A DNA stretch of 64,000 bases from Acetobacterium wieringae (GCF_001766835.1 NZ_LKEU01000039.1:1-64000), one strand, 5' to 3'; shown: positions 10,174 through 20,759, counted from the first letter of the stretch. Numbers and translations: made by a program. Notes: generated from the sequence alone by a model not told the origin.

Positions 10174-10177
10174 TGGA

Positions 10178-11086
10178 TTATTTGATAAAATCCTTGCGGA
10201 TCTGATCGATATCCATTCTGATTTGATTGATTAAATCATCAATGGAATCAAATTTAATTTCGTCCCGGATTTTTTTAATGAATTCGATGGTGATTTCGTG
10301 ATCATAAATGTCCTCATCAAAATCATAAATATAGGTTTCGATGCTAAAGGGGTGTTTTTCAAACGTCGGGTTAAATCCCAAATTGGTTAAGCCATGAAAA
10401 CATTGTCCCTGATAATGAACATGAGTATAATAAACGCCGGTATTCGGCAAAATTAATTTCTTATCGAGTTTGATATTGGCAGTCGGAATACCATACTGGT
10501 GTCCCAGTCCTTTGCCCTGAACAACCACGCCACTGAGGGCATAATTTCGGCCCAGAAAGGTTTTAACCTCATCCACCTGACCACAGCTGATCAGCTCCCG
10601 GATAAAGGTGGAACTGATGGAATGGGTATTGATGATAAAGGGGGGGAGAATTTCTACGGCAAAGCCGTATTTTTTGCCCAGCTCAACTAAGGTGGCGGTG
10701 GTTCCGGCACCCTTGTAACCAAAATTATAATTAAAACCAACCACAATGACTTTGACATTGTATTTTTTTAGCAGATAGTCGGTGATAAATTTCTCTGGGG
10801 TTAGCTTCATCAGCTTTTCGGTAAAGGGATTCAAGAAAACGAAATCAATGCCATAATCCTGAATCATGGCTTCTTTTTGGGTATTGGAGGTGATCAGCCA
10901 GGGGGTATAATTGGGAAAGATCAGCTCCAGAGGGTGTTCCTTAAAGGTCATAACCCCGGTTTTGCACCCGATTTGCCGACCAATTTCTTTCGTTTTTTGC
11001 AGTAAGGCCCGGTGTCCCAGATGAACGCCATCAAAAAAACCCAGGGCTAATACCATTTTTTCGCCGTGATACGTTTGTGCTGTCAT
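10178..11086 (-). CDS. ribF: Bifunctional riboflavin kinase / FAD synthetase
   Basis: Converts riboflavin to FMN and then FAD. The 302-residue protein has an N-terminal adenylyltransferase domain with GFFDGVHLGHRAL (the nucleotidyltransferase HxGH motif) and VVGFNYNFGYKGAG, and a C-terminal flavokinase domain (about 180-300) with GKGLGHQYGIPTANI and FNPTF. It lies 8 bases after truB with a GAGG ribosome site, the normal end of the nusA-infB operon in Firmicutes. The length is typical. Confidence 0.95.
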   Translation of the reverse strand: MTAQTYHGEKMVLALGFFDGVHLGHRALLQKTKEIGRQIGCKTGVMTFKEHPLELIFPNYTPWLITSNTQKEAMIQDYGIDFVFLNPFTEKLMKLTPEKFITDYLLKKYNVKVIVVGFNYNFGYKGAGTTATLVELGKKYGFAVEILPPFIINTHSISSTFIRELISCGQVDEVKTFLGRNYALSGVVVQGKGLGHQYGIPTANIKLDKKLILPNTGVYYTHVHYQGQCFHGLTNLGFNPTFEKHPFSIETYIYDFDEDIYDHEITIEFIKKIRDEIKFDSIDDLINQIRMDIDQIRKDFIK

Positions 11087-11094
11087 GTTTTACC

Positions 11095-12027
11095 TCACAG
11101 TAGTTTTGTCGGTTTGATATAGTTGCCTTCGTCATTTATAACATATCTGCCCATACCAATTAGCTGATTCCCATCATACAGCCGCAGGGTTTCGCCGGGA
11201 TAAAAATCATCCAGCGATTCACGGAGATTCCACTGAAACAGCTTATTGCCATTGAGCAGGAAACGGCGGCCCTGATCGGTGGCAGAAACCCGGCGATAAC
11301 CGTCCATCGAGTATGCCAGAGGATATAAGAGCGATTCCGGGGCCTCCTGACTGATGCGTTTTTCAATCTGGCTCAAGGTTAAGGCATCGCTCAGTGTAAA
11401 GCGGCCAACCTGATGGCGGATCAGTTGCCCCATACAGCCCAGGGTCCCCAGGGCTGCGCCGATATCCCGGCACAAGGACCGGATGTAGGTGCCCTTTGAA
11501 CAGGTGACCATCATTCGGGCTTTTTGAGCAGCTTCATCAAAATTCAATAAACGGATTTCTGTGATGTGAACGTCCCGTTCGGGAATTTCCACCGTTTCGC
11601 CGTTTCTGGCGTAGTGATAGAGTTTTTTGCCATTAACCCGAATGGCTGAGTAGATCGGTGGTTGCTGGGAGATATCACCAGTAAATTGTGACAAAATAGC
11701 TTCAAAAGCCCTGGCATCAATCCGTTTTTCGCTTTTGTCAACGATGGTTCCTGATAAATCACAGCTATCGGTTGCCAAACCCAGAATCACCTCGGCTTCA
11801 TAGACCTTGTCGTGATCCGTGATGTACTCGACCATTTTGGTGGCTTGACCGACACAGAGTACCAGCACGCCCTGGGCCTCAGGATCAAGGGTTCCGGTAT
11901 GTCCGATTTTTTTGGTTTTAAGGAGCTTCCGGGCTTTAAATACCACATCGTGGGAAGTCATCCCCGGCTCTTTGTTGACATTGAGATAGCCATTAAGGCT
12001 GTTAAGCTTCTCCATTTTGATTTGCAC
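11095..12027 (-). CDS. truB: tRNA pseudouridine(55) synthase TruB
   Basis: Makes pseudouridine 55 in the T-loop of tRNAs. Recognisable segments are GYLNVNKEPGMTSHDVV, the catalytic-aspartate motif IGHTGTLDPEAQGVL, the thumb region, CSKGTYIRSLCRDIGAALG and a C-terminal PUA-like domain. The start is uncertain. A GTG (used here) has GGAGG only 3 bases upstream, and an ATG four codons later has it 15 bases upstream; neither spacing is ideal. The gene overlaps the end of nrnA, so translational coupling is likely. Confidence 0.94.
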   Translation of the reverse strand: MQIKMEKLNSLNGYLNVNKEPGMTSHDVVFKARKLLKTKKIGHTGTLDPEAQGVLVLCVGQATKMVEYITDHDKVYEAEVILGLATDSCDLSGTIVDKSEKRIDARAFEAILSQFTGDISQQPPIYSAIRVNGKKLYHYARNGETVEIPERDVHITEIRLLNFDEAAQKARMMVTCSKGTYIRSLCRDIGAALGTLGCMGQLIRHQVGRFTLSDALTLSQIEKRISQEAPESLLYPLAYSMDGYRRVSATDQGRRFLLNGNKLFQWNLRESLDDFYPGETLRLYDGNQLIGMGRYVINDEGNYIKPTKLL

Positions 12028-12961
12028 AAACCTCCATCAAGTCCCGTTTGAGTTCCCCGACATCGCCGCAAAAATTAAAACCGGCGGCCCGTTCATGACC
12101 TCCACCACCGTATTTTAAGGCAATTTCGTGGATATCGTAGGGATATTTGGCCCGTAAGGAAACCCGGTATTCACCGGGGTCAATTTCTTTTAACAGGGCC
12201 GTAATGGCGACGCCGATGGTATTTTGGCCCAAATTGGCTACATCATCGGTAATGTTGATGGTGCCGCCAAATTTAACGATAGTTTCGTGATCCAAAATCA
12301 TCATCGCAATCGGCATACTGTCGAGAATTTCCAGGGAATGAATCGCTGCCCCGGTCATTTTCATCTGATTGATGTTCTTTTGGGTATGAAGCCGTTTGGA
12401 GAGGTGGGCATAATTGGTTTTGATGGCATATAATTCACTGGCAATTAAATGGGTGTCGACTGTCACATTGGAAAATTGAAAACTGCCGGTATCGGTGGTA
12501 ATGCCGGTGAAAATGGCATCAGCCATCTCCTCATCAAACACCACATTAAGTCCCCGGAGTACCCGAAAGACGATTTCGGCTGTTGCACCGGTAATTTCGA
12601 CAAAGTTCAGATCACCATAGTGGGCATTGCTTTTATGATGATCAATCACCAGTCTAATTTTTGCGGCTGGCATTTCCGCTGGTGAAAAAGCAAAACTGCT
12701 ACTGGAGCAGTCAAGATAGATAATTACATCATAGTCGTCCTGTAAGACCTGGTTAAAATACTGAATTTCATCAAAGAACTCCAGCTTGTCTTCAAGGGGT
12801 AGGTCGATATAATAATCAACGGTTTTATTCAGCTGCTTCAAACCTTTTCCCAAAGCCACTGCCGAACCAATTGCATCACCATCCGGTTTTTGATGAAGCA
12901 AAATCAAAAACCGTTGATTGGTGCAAAGACAATTTAAAATCTCATCAGGAATCGTGTTCAT
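12002..12961 (-). CDS. nrnA: DHH-family oligoribonuclease / pAp phosphatase
   Basis: An NrnA-type phosphoesterase that degrades nanoRNAs and 3'-phosphoadenosine 5'-phosphate; relatives also hydrolyse linear cyclic-dinucleotide products such as pGpG. The 319-residue protein has the manganese-binding motifs HQKPDGDAIGSAV, IIYLDCSS and the eponymous VIDHHKSN, and a C-terminal DHHA1 domain with YGGGGHERAAGF. It sits between rbfA and truB, the standard Firmicute position, and overlaps rbfA by 17 bases. Possible involvement in clearing c-di-GMP breakdown products is inference. Confidence 0.93.
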   Translation of the reverse strand: MNTIPDEILNCLCTNQRFLILLHQKPDGDAIGSAVALGKGLKQLNKTVDYYIDLPLEDKLEFFDEIQYFNQVLQDDYDVIIYLDCSSSSFAFSPAEMPAAKIRLVIDHHKSNAHYGDLNFVEITGATAEIVFRVLRGLNVVFDEEMADAIFTGITTDTGSFQFSNVTVDTHLIASELYAIKTNYAHLSKRLHTQKNINQMKMTGAAIHSLEILDSMPIAMMILDHETIVKFGGTINITDDVANLGQNTIGVAITALLKEIDPGEYRVSLRAKYPYDIHEIALKYGGGGHERAAGFNFCGDVGELKRDLMEVCANQNGEA

Positions 12962-13331
12962 TCTGATCCTGCATTTCTTTTTTATCGTCTTTCAAACTTT
13001 GTAAAATTGACTCGATATGCATGCCATATTCAATCGAATTGTCGATTTCAAAGCTGAGCGCCGGTACCGAATGAACAGTAATGACCTGGCCCAGGCTCGA
13101 TCTTAAAAAGCTCTTGGCATTATTCAATAATTCGAGGACAACCTTCTTCTGACGATCATCACCGAAGATGCTGACATAGACAGTGGCAGTTTTTAAGTCG
13201 GGAGCTGCTTTAACCTTGGTGATACTGACATTACTGTCTTTAATTCGGGAGTCTTTCATTTTATGGATGATGATTAAGCTTAATTCCCGCTGAATTAAGC
13301 CATTTATTTTTTCATTGCGATGCGATGCCAT
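12945..13331 (-). CDS. rbfA: Ribosome-binding factor A
   Basis: A late 16S rRNA maturation factor for the small subunit. The 128-residue protein has the typical N-terminal RNEKINGLIQRELSLII and the KH-like fold with KAAPDLKTATVYVSIFG. An AAGGAGG site precedes the ATG. It sits between infB and nrnA in the translation operon and ends with a short charged tail rich in D, E and Q. Confidence 0.93.
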   Translation of the reverse strand: MASHRNEKINGLIQRELSLIIIHKMKDSRIKDSNVSITKVKAAPDLKTATVYVSIFGDDRQKKVVLELLNNAKSFLRSSLGQVITVHSVPALSFEIDNSIEYGMHIESILQSLKDDKKEMQDQNEHDS

Positions 13332-13369
13332 TTTGTGTTACCTCCTTGCTGAGAAAGATAGGCTTGCGC

Positions 13370-15577
13370 TTATCTTTCAATCTTTTCCATGGTAAAGGCT
13401 TCAATGTTATCGCCAACCTTTAAATCGTTGTATTTTTCGATGCCAATACCACATTCGTAGCCGGTGTTAACTTCTTTGACATCATCTTTAAATCGACGTA
13501 ACGAGGCAATTTTTCCTTCCAGAATGACGATTCCATCACGAATAATTCGGACGTCATCATTTCGATTGATTTTACCTTCGGTAATGTAACAACCGGCGAT
13601 GGTACCAACACTGGGGATTTTAAAGACTTCCCGGACTTCGGCATTACCCATGACCTTTTCCCGGAATTCTGGGGCCAGCATCCCTTCCATGGCTTTTTTG
13701 ATGTCTTCAACGGCATCATAAATAACCCGGTAGAGTCGCATATCCACTTCTTCGGTTTCAGCCAACTTGACGGCATTTTTATCCGGTCGAACATTAAACC
13801 CAATAACAATGGCGTTGGAGGTTGCGGCTAACATCACATCCGTTTCATTAATGGCGCCAACTGCTCCGTGAATAATATTGATGCGGACGGCTTCGTTATC
13901 CAGTTTTTCCAGGGATTGTTTGATCGCTTCGATGGAACCCTGAACATCCGCTTTAATAATAATATTGACATCCTGAATATTGCCGTCCTGAATCTGACTG
14001 AACAGATCGTCAAGAGAAATGTTGGAACGACGCTGACGTTCACCTTTTTGCATCTCTTTTCGTTTTTCAGCTAATTGACGGGCTTCTTTTTCATTTTCCA
14101 GAACAATAAAATCATCTCCGGCTACCGGAATATCGGACAGCCCAGAAATTTCCACCGGTGTCGATGGGCCTGCCTTTTTAAGACGTTTGCCTTTATCATC
14201 GATCATCGTTCGGATTTTACCATAGGTGGTTCCCGAAATAATTGAATCCCCTATATGCAAGGTACCCTGCTGAACCAATAAGGTGGCAACCGCTCCTTTA
14301 CCCCGTTTGATCTGGGACTCGATCACACTGCCCCGGGCTTCCCGGCCAGGATCAGCGGTCAGTTCTTCCATTTCGGACATCATAATGATCATTTCCAGCA
14401 GGGATTCAATCCCTTCACCGGTTTTAGCTGAGACGTTAACAGCAATGGTTTCCCCGCCCCATTCTTCAACTACCAGATTATATTTGGTCAGCTCCTGTTT
14501 AACCCGTTCCGGGTCAGCGCCAGGTTTATCAATTTTATTGATCGCCACCAGAATTGGTACGCCAGCAGCCTTGGCATGATTAATCGCTTCTACGGTTTGA
14601 GGCATGACCCCATCATCCGCAGCAACCACCAAAACAGCGATATCGGTAATCTGTGCACCTCGGGAACGCATGGCTGTAAACGCTTCATGACCTGGGGTAT
14701 CGATGACAGTAATGGCATGGTTATTGATATTAACGGTATAGGCCCCAATATGCTGGGTGATTCCACCCGCTTCGCCAGCAATAACATTCGCTTTACGGAT
14801 TTTGTCAAGCAGTGATGTTTTACCATGATCGACATGTCCCATAACGGTGACAACCGGTGGTCGGGGGATTTCGTTTTCGCTTTCTTCTTCGTCATACTCT
14901 TCCAGAATTTTGGAAACGACGTCTTCAATTTTGATGGCTTCCACTTCAAAGCCCAGCTCTGCCGCAACAATCGCCGCTGTTTCAAAGTCGATTTCCTGGT
15001 TGATACTGACCATGGTTCCAGCCAGCATCAGGGTTTTTATAACCTCTGTGGCACTAATTTCGAGGACATCAGCCAACTCGCCAACGGTTAAAACCTCCGG
15101 AATTTCAAAGGTCTGGTTCAACTGTACCGATTTCTTCTTCTCGTCCTTGATGCGCTTGTAAACACTTCGAGCTGTTTTTTCTTTTTTGCTGTGATCCCGC
15201 ATCTTGGGCTGTTGACCTTGATTATTAGATACCGGTCGTTTTTTATCATCGGCTTTTTTCGGGCCATTGCCACCTGTTTTGGGTTGGTTTTTTTGTGGTG
15301 GACGAGTCGGTTTTTTAGTCTCACTCGTCCCCTTAGGGGCAGCAGGATTGGCACTGGCTTTAGTCGGTTCCTTAACAGGGGCCTTTTTCGGCTCAGTTTC
15401 CTGCTCTGCTTGATACTTATTTTTATCGAATTTTTCTTCAAATTCGGAAATTTGTTGATCAGTCAGGGCGCTCATATGGTTTTTTACAGGAATATTGTAC
15501 TTATTTAAAATGCTTACGAAATCTTTGCTGGGAATATCATATTTTTTAGCTAAATCGTATACTCTTAATTTTGACAT
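13370..15577 (-). CDS. infB: Translation initiation factor IF-2
   Basis: A GTPase that places initiator fMet-tRNA on the ribosome. The 735-residue protein has an N-terminal IF2_N module ([19 protein letters not shown]), a disordered K/P/N/Q-rich linker (about residues 60-150), a second IF2_N module, and the G domain with [16 protein letters not shown] and NKID. Domain II, the IF-2 fold and the C-terminal fMet-tRNA-binding domain follow. GGGAGG precedes the ATG. It lies 25 bases after rnpM; the L7Ae-like ylxQ gene often found between them is absent. Confidence 0.97.
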   Translation of the reverse strand: MSKLRVYDLAKKYDIPSKDFVSILNKYNIPVKNHMSALTDQQISEFEEKFDKNKYQAEQETEPKKAPVKEPTKASANPAAPKGTSETKKPTRPPQKNQPKTGGNGPKKADDKKRPVSNNQGQQPKMRDHSKKEKTARSVYKRIKDEKKKSVQLNQTFEIPEVLTVGELADVLEISATEVIKTLMLAGTMVSINQEIDFETAAIVAAELGFEVEAIKIEDVVSKILEEYDEEESENEIPRPPVVTVMGHVDHGKTSLLDKIRKANVIAGEAGGITQHIGAYTVNINNHAITVIDTPGHEAFTAMRSRGAQITDIAVLVVAADDGVMPQTVEAINHAKAAGVPILVAINKIDKPGADPERVKQELTKYNLVVEEWGGETIAVNVSAKTGEGIESLLEMIIMMSEMEELTADPGREARGSVIESQIKRGKGAVATLLVQQGTLHIGDSIISGTTYGKIRTMIDDKGKRLKKAGPSTPVEISGLSDIPVAGDDFIVLENEKEARQLAEKRKEMQKGERQRRSNISLDDLFSQIQDGNIQDVNIIIKADVQGSIEAIKQSLEKLDNEAVRINIIHGAVGAINETDVMLAATSNAIVIGFNVRPDKNAVKLAETEEVDMRLYRVIYDAVEDIKKAMEGMLAPEFREKVMGNAEVREVFKIPSVGTIAGCYITEGKINRNDDVRIIRDGIVILEGKIASLRRFKDDVKEVNTGYECGIGIEKYNDLKVGDNIEAFTMEKIER

Positions 15578-15602
15578 AGTATTCCTCCCTTCAATATTTT
15601 AT

Positions 15603-15875
15603 TTATTTCATTTGTTTTTTCTCTGACAGTTGCTGTCGAACGATTTCGACAACATCACTTTCTACTTTTCTTTTAAATGCCCGTTCCAAATAATTTTTAT
15701 TCAGGAATTGATCAACACAGGCATCGGACTGGCAGACATAAGCACCACGTCCATTAGCTTTTCCGGTGGGATCAAAAAAAATTTCGCCAGATTTATCTGA
15801 GACAATCCTAAATAAGTCACGTTTATCAAATTTGGAATGGCATATAACACAGGTTCTCTGTGGAATTTTTTTCAT
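15603..15875 (-). CDS. rnpM: YlxR-family RNA-binding protein (RNase P modulator)
   Basis: A 90-residue DUF448/YlxR protein. Conserved features are the N-terminal RTCVICHSKFDKRDLFRIV segment and the GRGAYVCQSDAC motif, which form a basic RNA-binding surface. The Bacillus homologue was named RnpM for binding and modulating RNase P; a role as regulator of translation genes has also been proposed. It sits between nusA and infB with a GGAGG site. Function here is by family assignment. Confidence 0.88.
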   Translation of the reverse strand: MKKIPQRTCVICHSKFDKRDLFRIVSDKSGEIFFDPTGKANGRGAYVCQSDACVDQFLNKNYLERAFKRKVESDVVEIVRQQLSEKKQMK

Positions 15876-15941
15876 TTTACCTCCCTGACATTGTTTTATC
15901 TAAGTATTATAGCATAAAAAGCTATATTAGTGATTAAACCT

Positions 15942-17135
15942 TTAATTTTCCAGATCTGAAATGTTGTCGAAGAGGACGTCTTCTTCAGATACTGACGAAT
16001 TCATCAACTCCAGAGCCTCAGCGGATTCAAGCTCTTCTTTTAGCTCCAGTAAAATATCCTCGGTTAAACCGCTATTCTGGGTTTTTGATTCATTATGTTG
16101 GTTGACATAGTCAATTTTGCTTTTGATGTCAATTTTCCAGCCAGTCAGTTTTGCGGCCAGACGGACATTTTGACCTTCCTTACCAATGGCCAGGGATAAT
16201 TGATAGTCATCAACAATCGCCACCGCTGATTTTTCGTCTTTATTGGCGATGATTTCAACTACTTTGGCTGGACTCAGGGCATTGGACAGATATTCTTCAA
16301 CCGAGTCGCTCCATTTAATAACATCTATTTTTTCACCCTGCAACTCATTGATAATATTTTGAACCCGGACCCCTTTTTGGCCGACACAGGCACCAACCGG
16401 ATCAATACTGGGGTCATTGGCTTTGACGGCCACCTTGGTGCGAGAACCAGCTTCCCGGGAAATGGAGACAATATCGACAATCCCGTCAAAGATTTCCGGT
16501 ACTTCGGATTCGAACAAGCGCTTGACCAACCCCGGATGGGTTCGGGATACATTGACCTGGGGTCCTTTGGTGGTTTTTTTAACCATTAGTAAGTACACTT
16601 TTAAGCGTTGGTTCAGCGTGTATGTTTCGCCAGTCGTTTGCTCAGATGGCAACATCACTGCCTCCAATTTACCGATTTCTACATACACAATACCTTTTTC
16701 GATTCGTTTAATAATCCCGGTTAAAACTTCATCCTGTCGTTTGAGGTAATCGTCGTAGATGATATTGCGCTCTGCTTCTTTAATCCGCTGGATGATCAAT
16801 TGCTTGGCATTCTGGGCCGCAATTCGGCCGAAATCCCGGGGTCGGACTTCTTTTCTGAAAAAATCGCCGACTTCGTAATTACTGTCAACTTCCCGGGCTT
16901 TTTCAAGCGAAATCTGACTGTGATCATTTTCCGGAACCTCGACAATTTCTTTTAATGCAAAGACTTGAATATCGCCATTTTCACGGTCAATGCTGATCTC
17001 AACATTGTGTGCATTGCCATAATTCTTTTTATATGCGGTGGTAATTGCAGCCTCAATTGCTTGAATTAATTCTTCTTTATCAATTGATTTTTCTTCTTGA
17101 ATTACATCCAGAGCGCGTATAAACTCCTGATTCAT
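15942..17135 (-). CDS. nusA: Transcription termination/antitermination protein NusA
   Basis: Binds RNA polymerase and nascent RNA and modulates pausing, termination and antitermination. The 397-residue protein has the N-terminal polymerase-binding domain (1-130), an S1 domain (about 135-200), and two KH domains with DPVGACVGQKGVRVQNI and SLAIGKEGQNVRLAAKL. A short acidic tail replaces the repeats found in proteobacteria, as usual for Firmicutes. It is the second gene of the rimP-nusA-infB operon. Confidence 0.97.
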   Translation of the reverse strand: MNQEFIRALDVIQEEKSIDKEELIQAIEAAITTAYKKNYGNAHNVEISIDRENGDIQVFALKEIVEVPENDHSQISLEKAREVDSNYEVGDFFRKEVRPRDFGRIAAQNAKQLIIQRIKEAERNIIYDDYLKRQDEVLTGIIKRIEKGIVYVEIGKLEAVMLPSEQTTGETYTLNQRLKVYLLMVKKTTKGPQVNVSRTHPGLVKRLFESEVPEIFDGIVDIVSISREAGSRTKVAVKANDPSIDPVGACVGQKGVRVQNIINELQGEKIDVIKWSDSVEEYLSNALSPAKVVEIIANKDEKSAVAIVDDYQLSLAIGKEGQNVRLAAKLTGWKIDIKSKIDYVNQHNESKTQNSGLTEDILLELKEELESAEALELMNSSVSEEDVLFDNISDLEN

Positions 17136-17158
17136 ATTGGTTTTCTCCGCCTTCCGTA

Positions 17159-17650
17159 TTATTCAGCTGATGGAAGAGGTTTAAAATTCAACTCATCCAA
17201 CCGATTTGCTTTTGCAATTTTACTGTTCTCCAGTGTCAGCAGTTCACCTGTTTCCAATTCAAGGGTTAGTTCATCGGTAGTATATGATTTTAATACCCCC
17301 TCGATATCTTTTTTCCCATCCATCGGTGCGAAAAGATGAACTGCTATTTTTTTATCAAGATTTGACAGGAAATGTTTTTCTTTTTTCAACGGACGATCCA
17401 TTCCGGGTGATGATACTTCGAGAAAATAACTTTGTTCGATGGGATCCTGCTCGTCAAGCATTTCACTGACTGGTCGGCTGACTTTTTCGCAATCTTCCAA
17501 AGAAATGCCATTTTCCGAATCGATAAACAGGGTCAGATACCAGTCCTTTCCTTTTTTTTCAAAGGTCAGATCGGTTAGTTCATACCCCAGTGATTCGACC
17601 ACTGGAGCAGCTAATTCTTCTAATAAGAACTCTTTCGATACTTTTTTCAT
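17159..17650 (-). CDS. rimP: Ribosome maturation factor RimP
   Basis: Assists assembly of the 30S subunit. The 163-residue protein has the two-domain architecture, with conserved LGYELTDLTFEKKGKDWYL, the DCEKVSRPVSEMLD segment and SSPGMDRPLKKEKHF. It opens the nusA-infB operon. A hairpin with a T-rich tail lies upstream, separating it from frr; I did not find a convincing promoter in the 169-base gap. Confidence 0.95.
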   Translation of the reverse strand: MKKVSKEFLLEELAAPVVESLGYELTDLTFEKKGKDWYLTLFIDSENGISLEDCEKVSRPVSEMLDEQDPIEQSYFLEVSSPGMDRPLKKEKHFLSNLDKKIAVHLFAPMDGKKDIEGVLKSYTTDELTLELETGELLTLENSKIAKANRLDELNFKPLPSAE

Positions 17651-17730
17651 ACTTATTCCTTTTATTTTATTATTTATCTAAAAATCTGGGTTGTATTTTT
17701 CACAGTAGCCATCACTTTGATACCGACTTG

Positions 17731-17764
17731 AAAAATAGTTAAGAGTGGGTCTCCCCACTCTTAA
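17731..17764 (-). terminator. Probable terminator after frr
   Basis: A perfect 11-bp inverted repeat with a 4-base loop is followed on the minus strand by CTATTTTTC. It lies about 55 bases after the frr stop and 80 bases before rimP, so it could end the pyrH-frr transcript or attenuate the next operon. Confidence 0.65.
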
Positions 17765-17819
17765 TGAAATACTATATAATTGAATGAACAATTAAATAAA
17801 TCATATCCCGATAAAACCA

Positions 17820-18377
17820 TTAAACCTCTAAAATTTCCGCTTCTTTTTCTTTTAGAATGGCATCAATGTTTTTAATCTCTTCGTCCGTTACCTTCTGAAT
17901 TTCTTTTTCACCTTGCTTTAAATCATCTTCGGTGATCAGACCTTCTTTTTGTCCATCTTTAAGATCCTGAATGGCATGACGACGAATGTTTCGCATAGCA
18001 ACCTTGCATTCTTCTCCGTACTTTTTAACCAGTTTGACCAGCTCTTTACGGCGTTCCTCGGTTAACTGGGGAATCAGTAAACGGATAATTTTACCGTCAT
18101 TAGAGGGATTAAAACCCAGGTCAGATTTTAAAATACCCTTTTCGATGGCCGGAATAGCGGTTGCATCATAAGGGCTTACAACGATCATGCGTGGCTCAGG
18201 AGTACTGATGTTTGCCAATTGATTCAAACTTGTCGGTGATCCATAATAATCCACCATGACCTTGTCAAGAATTCGGGGATTGGCTCGACCAGCCCGGAGA
18301 CTTCCCAAACTTTCATTAAGGTTTTTAAGGGCTTTATCCATTTTTTCATTTGCTGTGGCTTTGATCTCATTAACCAT
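17820..18377 (-). CDS. frr: Ribosome recycling factor
   Basis: Splits post-termination ribosomes together with EF-G. The 185-residue protein has the family length and the conserved [38 protein letters not shown] and [11 protein letters not shown] segments. It starts 3 bases after the pyrH stop, so the pair is co-translated, as in most bacteria. Confidence 0.97.
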   Translation of the reverse strand: MVNEIKATANEKMDKALKNLNESLGSLRAGRANPRILDKVMVDYYGSPTSLNQLANISTPEPRMIVVSPYDATAIPAIEKGILKSDLGFNPSNDGKIIRLLIPQLTEERRKELVKLVKKYGEECKVAMRNIRRHAIQDLKDGQKEGLITEDDLKQGEKEIQKVTDEEIKNIDAILKEKEAEILEV

Positions 18378-18380
18378 CTT

Positions 18381-19091
18381 CTATACCTCCTGAATAATTG
18401 TTCCGATTTTTTCGCCCATAATTGCACGTAAAATATTTTTCGGTTCATTTAAACCAAACACTAGAATAGGGATGTGATTATCCATACATAATGAGGTTGC
18501 GGTTGAATCCATGACCTTCAGGCCTTGATTCAGTACATCTATGTATGATAATTCAGAATAGCGGACTGCATCCGGGTTAACCAGGGGATCTGAATCGTAC
18601 ACCGCATCAATGCTTTTTGCCAAGAGGATAATTTCAGCATCAATTTCTGCTGCTCGCAGGGCAGCCGTTGTATCGGTCGTGAAAAAGGGATTTCCGGTAC
18701 CGCAGGCAAAAATAACAACCCGTCTTTTTTCGAGATGTCGAACGGCTTTTCTGCGGATATAGGGCTCGGCAATTTGTTTCATTTCAATTGCAGTTTGAAC
18801 CCGGACGGGCACGTCCATTTCTTCCAAAACATCCTGTAAACCGAGGGCATTGATGCAGGTGGCAAGCATTCCCATGTAGTCGGCGGTTGATTTATCCATC
18901 CCTTCGCCGCTTCGTCCCCGCCAGAAATTACCACCGCCGACAACAATGGCTATTTCAACACCCAATTCAAAAACCTCTTTGATCTGGCTGCAGATAGCTT
19001 GTACCGTCGGCGTATCAATACCATGGCTGGTTGTACCGGCTAATGCTTCTCCACTTAATTTTATGATGACACGTTTGTATTTCGGTTCCAA
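18381..19091 (-). CDS. pyrH: Uridylate kinase
   Basis: Phosphorylates UMP to UDP; a hexameric amino-acid-kinase-fold enzyme, usually activated by GTP and inhibited by UTP. It has KLSGEAL near the N-terminus, [10 protein letters not shown], and the [19 protein letters not shown] nucleotide segment. I chose a TTG start at 19091 ([14 protein letters not shown], 236 residues) over the ATG six codons upstream. GGGGGAG lies 5 bases before the TTG, and the promoter -10 at 19117-19122 places the transcript start almost on the upstream ATG. It forms an operon with frr. Confidence 0.92.
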   Translation of the reverse strand: MEPKYKRVIIKLSGEALAGTTSHGIDTPTVQAICSQIKEVFELGVEIAIVVGGGNFWRGRSGEGMDKSTADYMGMLATCINALGLQDVLEEMDVPVRVQTAIEMKQIAEPYIRRKAVRHLEKRRVVIFACGTGNPFFTTDTTAALRAAEIDAEIILLAKSIDAVYDSDPLVNPDAVRYSELSYIDVLNQGLKVMDSTATSLCMDNHIPILVFGLNEPKNILRAIMGEKIGTIIQEV

Positions 19092-19116
19092 TAAAACTCC
19101 CCCTTTCATTTTCTTT

Positions 19117-19145
19117 ATTATATCGTAATGTGAAATAATTTACAA
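19117..19145 (-). promoter_or_regulatory. Sigma-A promoter of pyrH-frr
   Basis: The minus strand has TTGTAA, 17 bases and TATAAT. The expected transcript start falls at about 19110, which supports the downstream TTG as the pyrH start codon. Confidence 0.7.
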
Positions 19146-19154
19146 TCGAATCAA

Positions 19155-19186
19155 CGGTAAAAAAAGAACACGAATGTGTTCTTTTT
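19155..19186 (-). terminator. Terminator of rpsB-tsf
   Basis: An 11-bp perfect inverted repeat (AAAAAGAACAC with GTGTTCTTTTT) with a 4-base loop and a T run on the minus strand lies 7 bases after the tsf stop. Its A/T-rich base would also make it work in the opposite direction. Confidence 0.85.
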
Positions 19187-19192
19187 CAGCGT

Positions 19193-19837
19193 TTATGCGT
19201 TTAATTGCTTCGCTACTTCTTCGGCAAAGTTTTCTTCTTTTTTCTCTAAACCTTCACCCATCTGGAAGCGGGCAAAGCGTCGGATTTTGACATTTTCGCC
19301 GATGGTCATAATTTGCTCTTTAACCAGATCTTCAATAGTCAGATCGGGATTCTTAACAAAAGGTTGTTCCAACAGACAAATTTCTTTATAATATTTGCTG
19401 ACACGGCCTTCAACCATTTTATCAACGATTTTTTCTGGTTTGCCTTCATTGAGCGCCTGAGCTCGAAGAATTTCTTTTTCTTTTTCAATTTCTTCCATTG
19501 GCACTTCTTCTTTGGTTACATATAAAGGATTGGCAGCAGCAATGTGCATTGCCACGTCTTTAACAAAATTTTTAAATCCTTCATTTTTAGCAACGAAATC
19601 AGTTTCGCAGTTAATTTCGACGAGTACGCCAATTTTTCCACCCATATGGATATACGCTTCAACGATTCCTTCAGCGGCAACACGGCCAGCTTTTTTATTG
19701 GTAGCAGCCAGTCCTTTTTCCCGCAGATAAACCATTGCGTCTTCGATATTTCCGTCTGTTTCAACAAGCGCTTTTTTGCAGTCCATCATTCCGGCACCAC
19801 TTTTAGCGCGTAATTCTTTTACTAATTTTGCGTCCAC
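19193..19837 (-). CDS. tsf: Elongation factor Ts
   Basis: The guanine nucleotide exchange factor of EF-Tu. It carries the signature [18 protein letters not shown] and the [20 protein letters not shown] core segment. At 214 residues it is the short form, lacking much of the second half of the core seen in the 283-residue E. coli protein; many Clostridia and Thermus also have short forms. It lies 27 bases after rpsB and ends at a strong terminator. Confidence 0.96.
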   Translation of the reverse strand: MDAKLVKELRAKSGAGMMDCKKALVETDGNIEDAMVYLREKGLAATNKKAGRVAAEGIVEAYIHMGGKIGVLVEINCETDFVAKNEGFKNFVKDVAMHIAAANPLYVTKEEVPMEEIEKEKEILRAQALNEGKPEKIVDKMVEGRVSKYYKEICLLEQPFVKNPDLTIEDLVKEQIMTIGENVKIRRFARFQMGEGLEKKEENFAEEVAKQLNA

Positions 19838-19864
19838 TTTTCTCCTCCTGATCGTAATTATAAA

Positions 19865-20653
19865 CTATTCTGCTTCAGTAACTTCTGCAGCTTCTTCGAC
19901 TTCGTCAACGTCGCTGACAACTTCTTCGACGACAGCTACTGGTGCTACTTCAATTTCTTCTTCGACTTGTTCGCCCTGACGTCCTTCAATAATCGCATCA
20001 GAAATAACTGAAAGAATCAAAGCAACCGCACGAATCGCATCGTCATTACCAGGAATGATATAGTCAATTTCATCAGGATCGCAGTTTGTATCTACGATAC
20101 CGATAATTGGAATACCCAGTTTTTTAGCTTCAGCAATGGCAATTCTTTCTTTCTTTGTATCGATAACAAAAATTGCACCCGGAACACCCTTCATATCTTT
20201 GATGCCGCCCAGGAATTTTTGTAATTTTTCACGCTGACGTTTCAGCTGAATAACTTCTTTTTTAGGCAGAAGATCAAAGGTACCATCTTCTTCCATTTGT
20301 TCCAATTCATTTAATCGTTCAATTCGTTTGCTGATGGTACCGAAGTTTGTTAAGGTTCCACCTAACCAACGATGATTCACGCAATAGCTGCCGCTACGTT
20401 TTGCTTCTCGTTCGATGCTTGTCTGAGCTTGTTTTTTGGTTCCGACAAACAGAATTTCTTCGCCGTTTTCAGCCAGTTCTTTGACAAACGCATACGCTTT
20501 TTCAATTCGTTTCACAGTTTGTTGTAAATCAATGATGTAAATACCATTTCTTTCTGTGAAAATATATGGAGCCATTTTTGGATTCCATCGTCGTGTCTGG
20601 TGCCCGAAATGCACCCCTGCTTCTAATAATTGTTTCATTGAAACACATGCCAT
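19865..20653 (-). CDS. rpsB: 30S ribosomal protein S2
   Basis: A small-subunit protein needed for S1 and mRNA docking in many bacteria. It has [22 protein letters not shown], split here as the conserved GVHFGHQ and RRWNPKM, plus [15 protein letters not shown] and [16 protein letters not shown]. The 262-residue length includes an unusually acidic tail of about 35 residues, nearly all V, E, A and D. Its promoter is about 107 bases upstream, leaving a leader that could carry autoregulation. Confidence 0.97.
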   Translation of the reverse strand: MACVSMKQLLEAGVHFGHQTRRWNPKMAPYIFTERNGIYIIDLQQTVKRIEKAYAFVKELAENGEEILFVGTKKQAQTSIEREAKRSGSYCVNHRWLGGTLTNFGTISKRIERLNELEQMEEDGTFDLLPKKEVIQLKRQREKLQKFLGGIKDMKGVPGAIFVIDTKKERIAIAEAKKLGIPIIGIVDTNCDPDEIDYIIPGNDDAIRAVALILSVISDAIIEGRQGEQVEEEIEVAPVAVVEEVVSDVDEVEEAAEVTEAE

Positions 20654-20759
20654 AATTCATTCCTCCTTGGTTTTTCCTCCATTCTCATCAATCAAGAACA
20701 TCGACCAGCAAACCGGCACCTGATGTCTTTCAGAGAATGTGTGTAATACATACCGATAT

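Noticed and set aside
20654..20759. Possible autoregulatory RNA in the rpsB leader
   Set aside because: I could not match a known S2 leader structure by eye, so only the promoter is listed.
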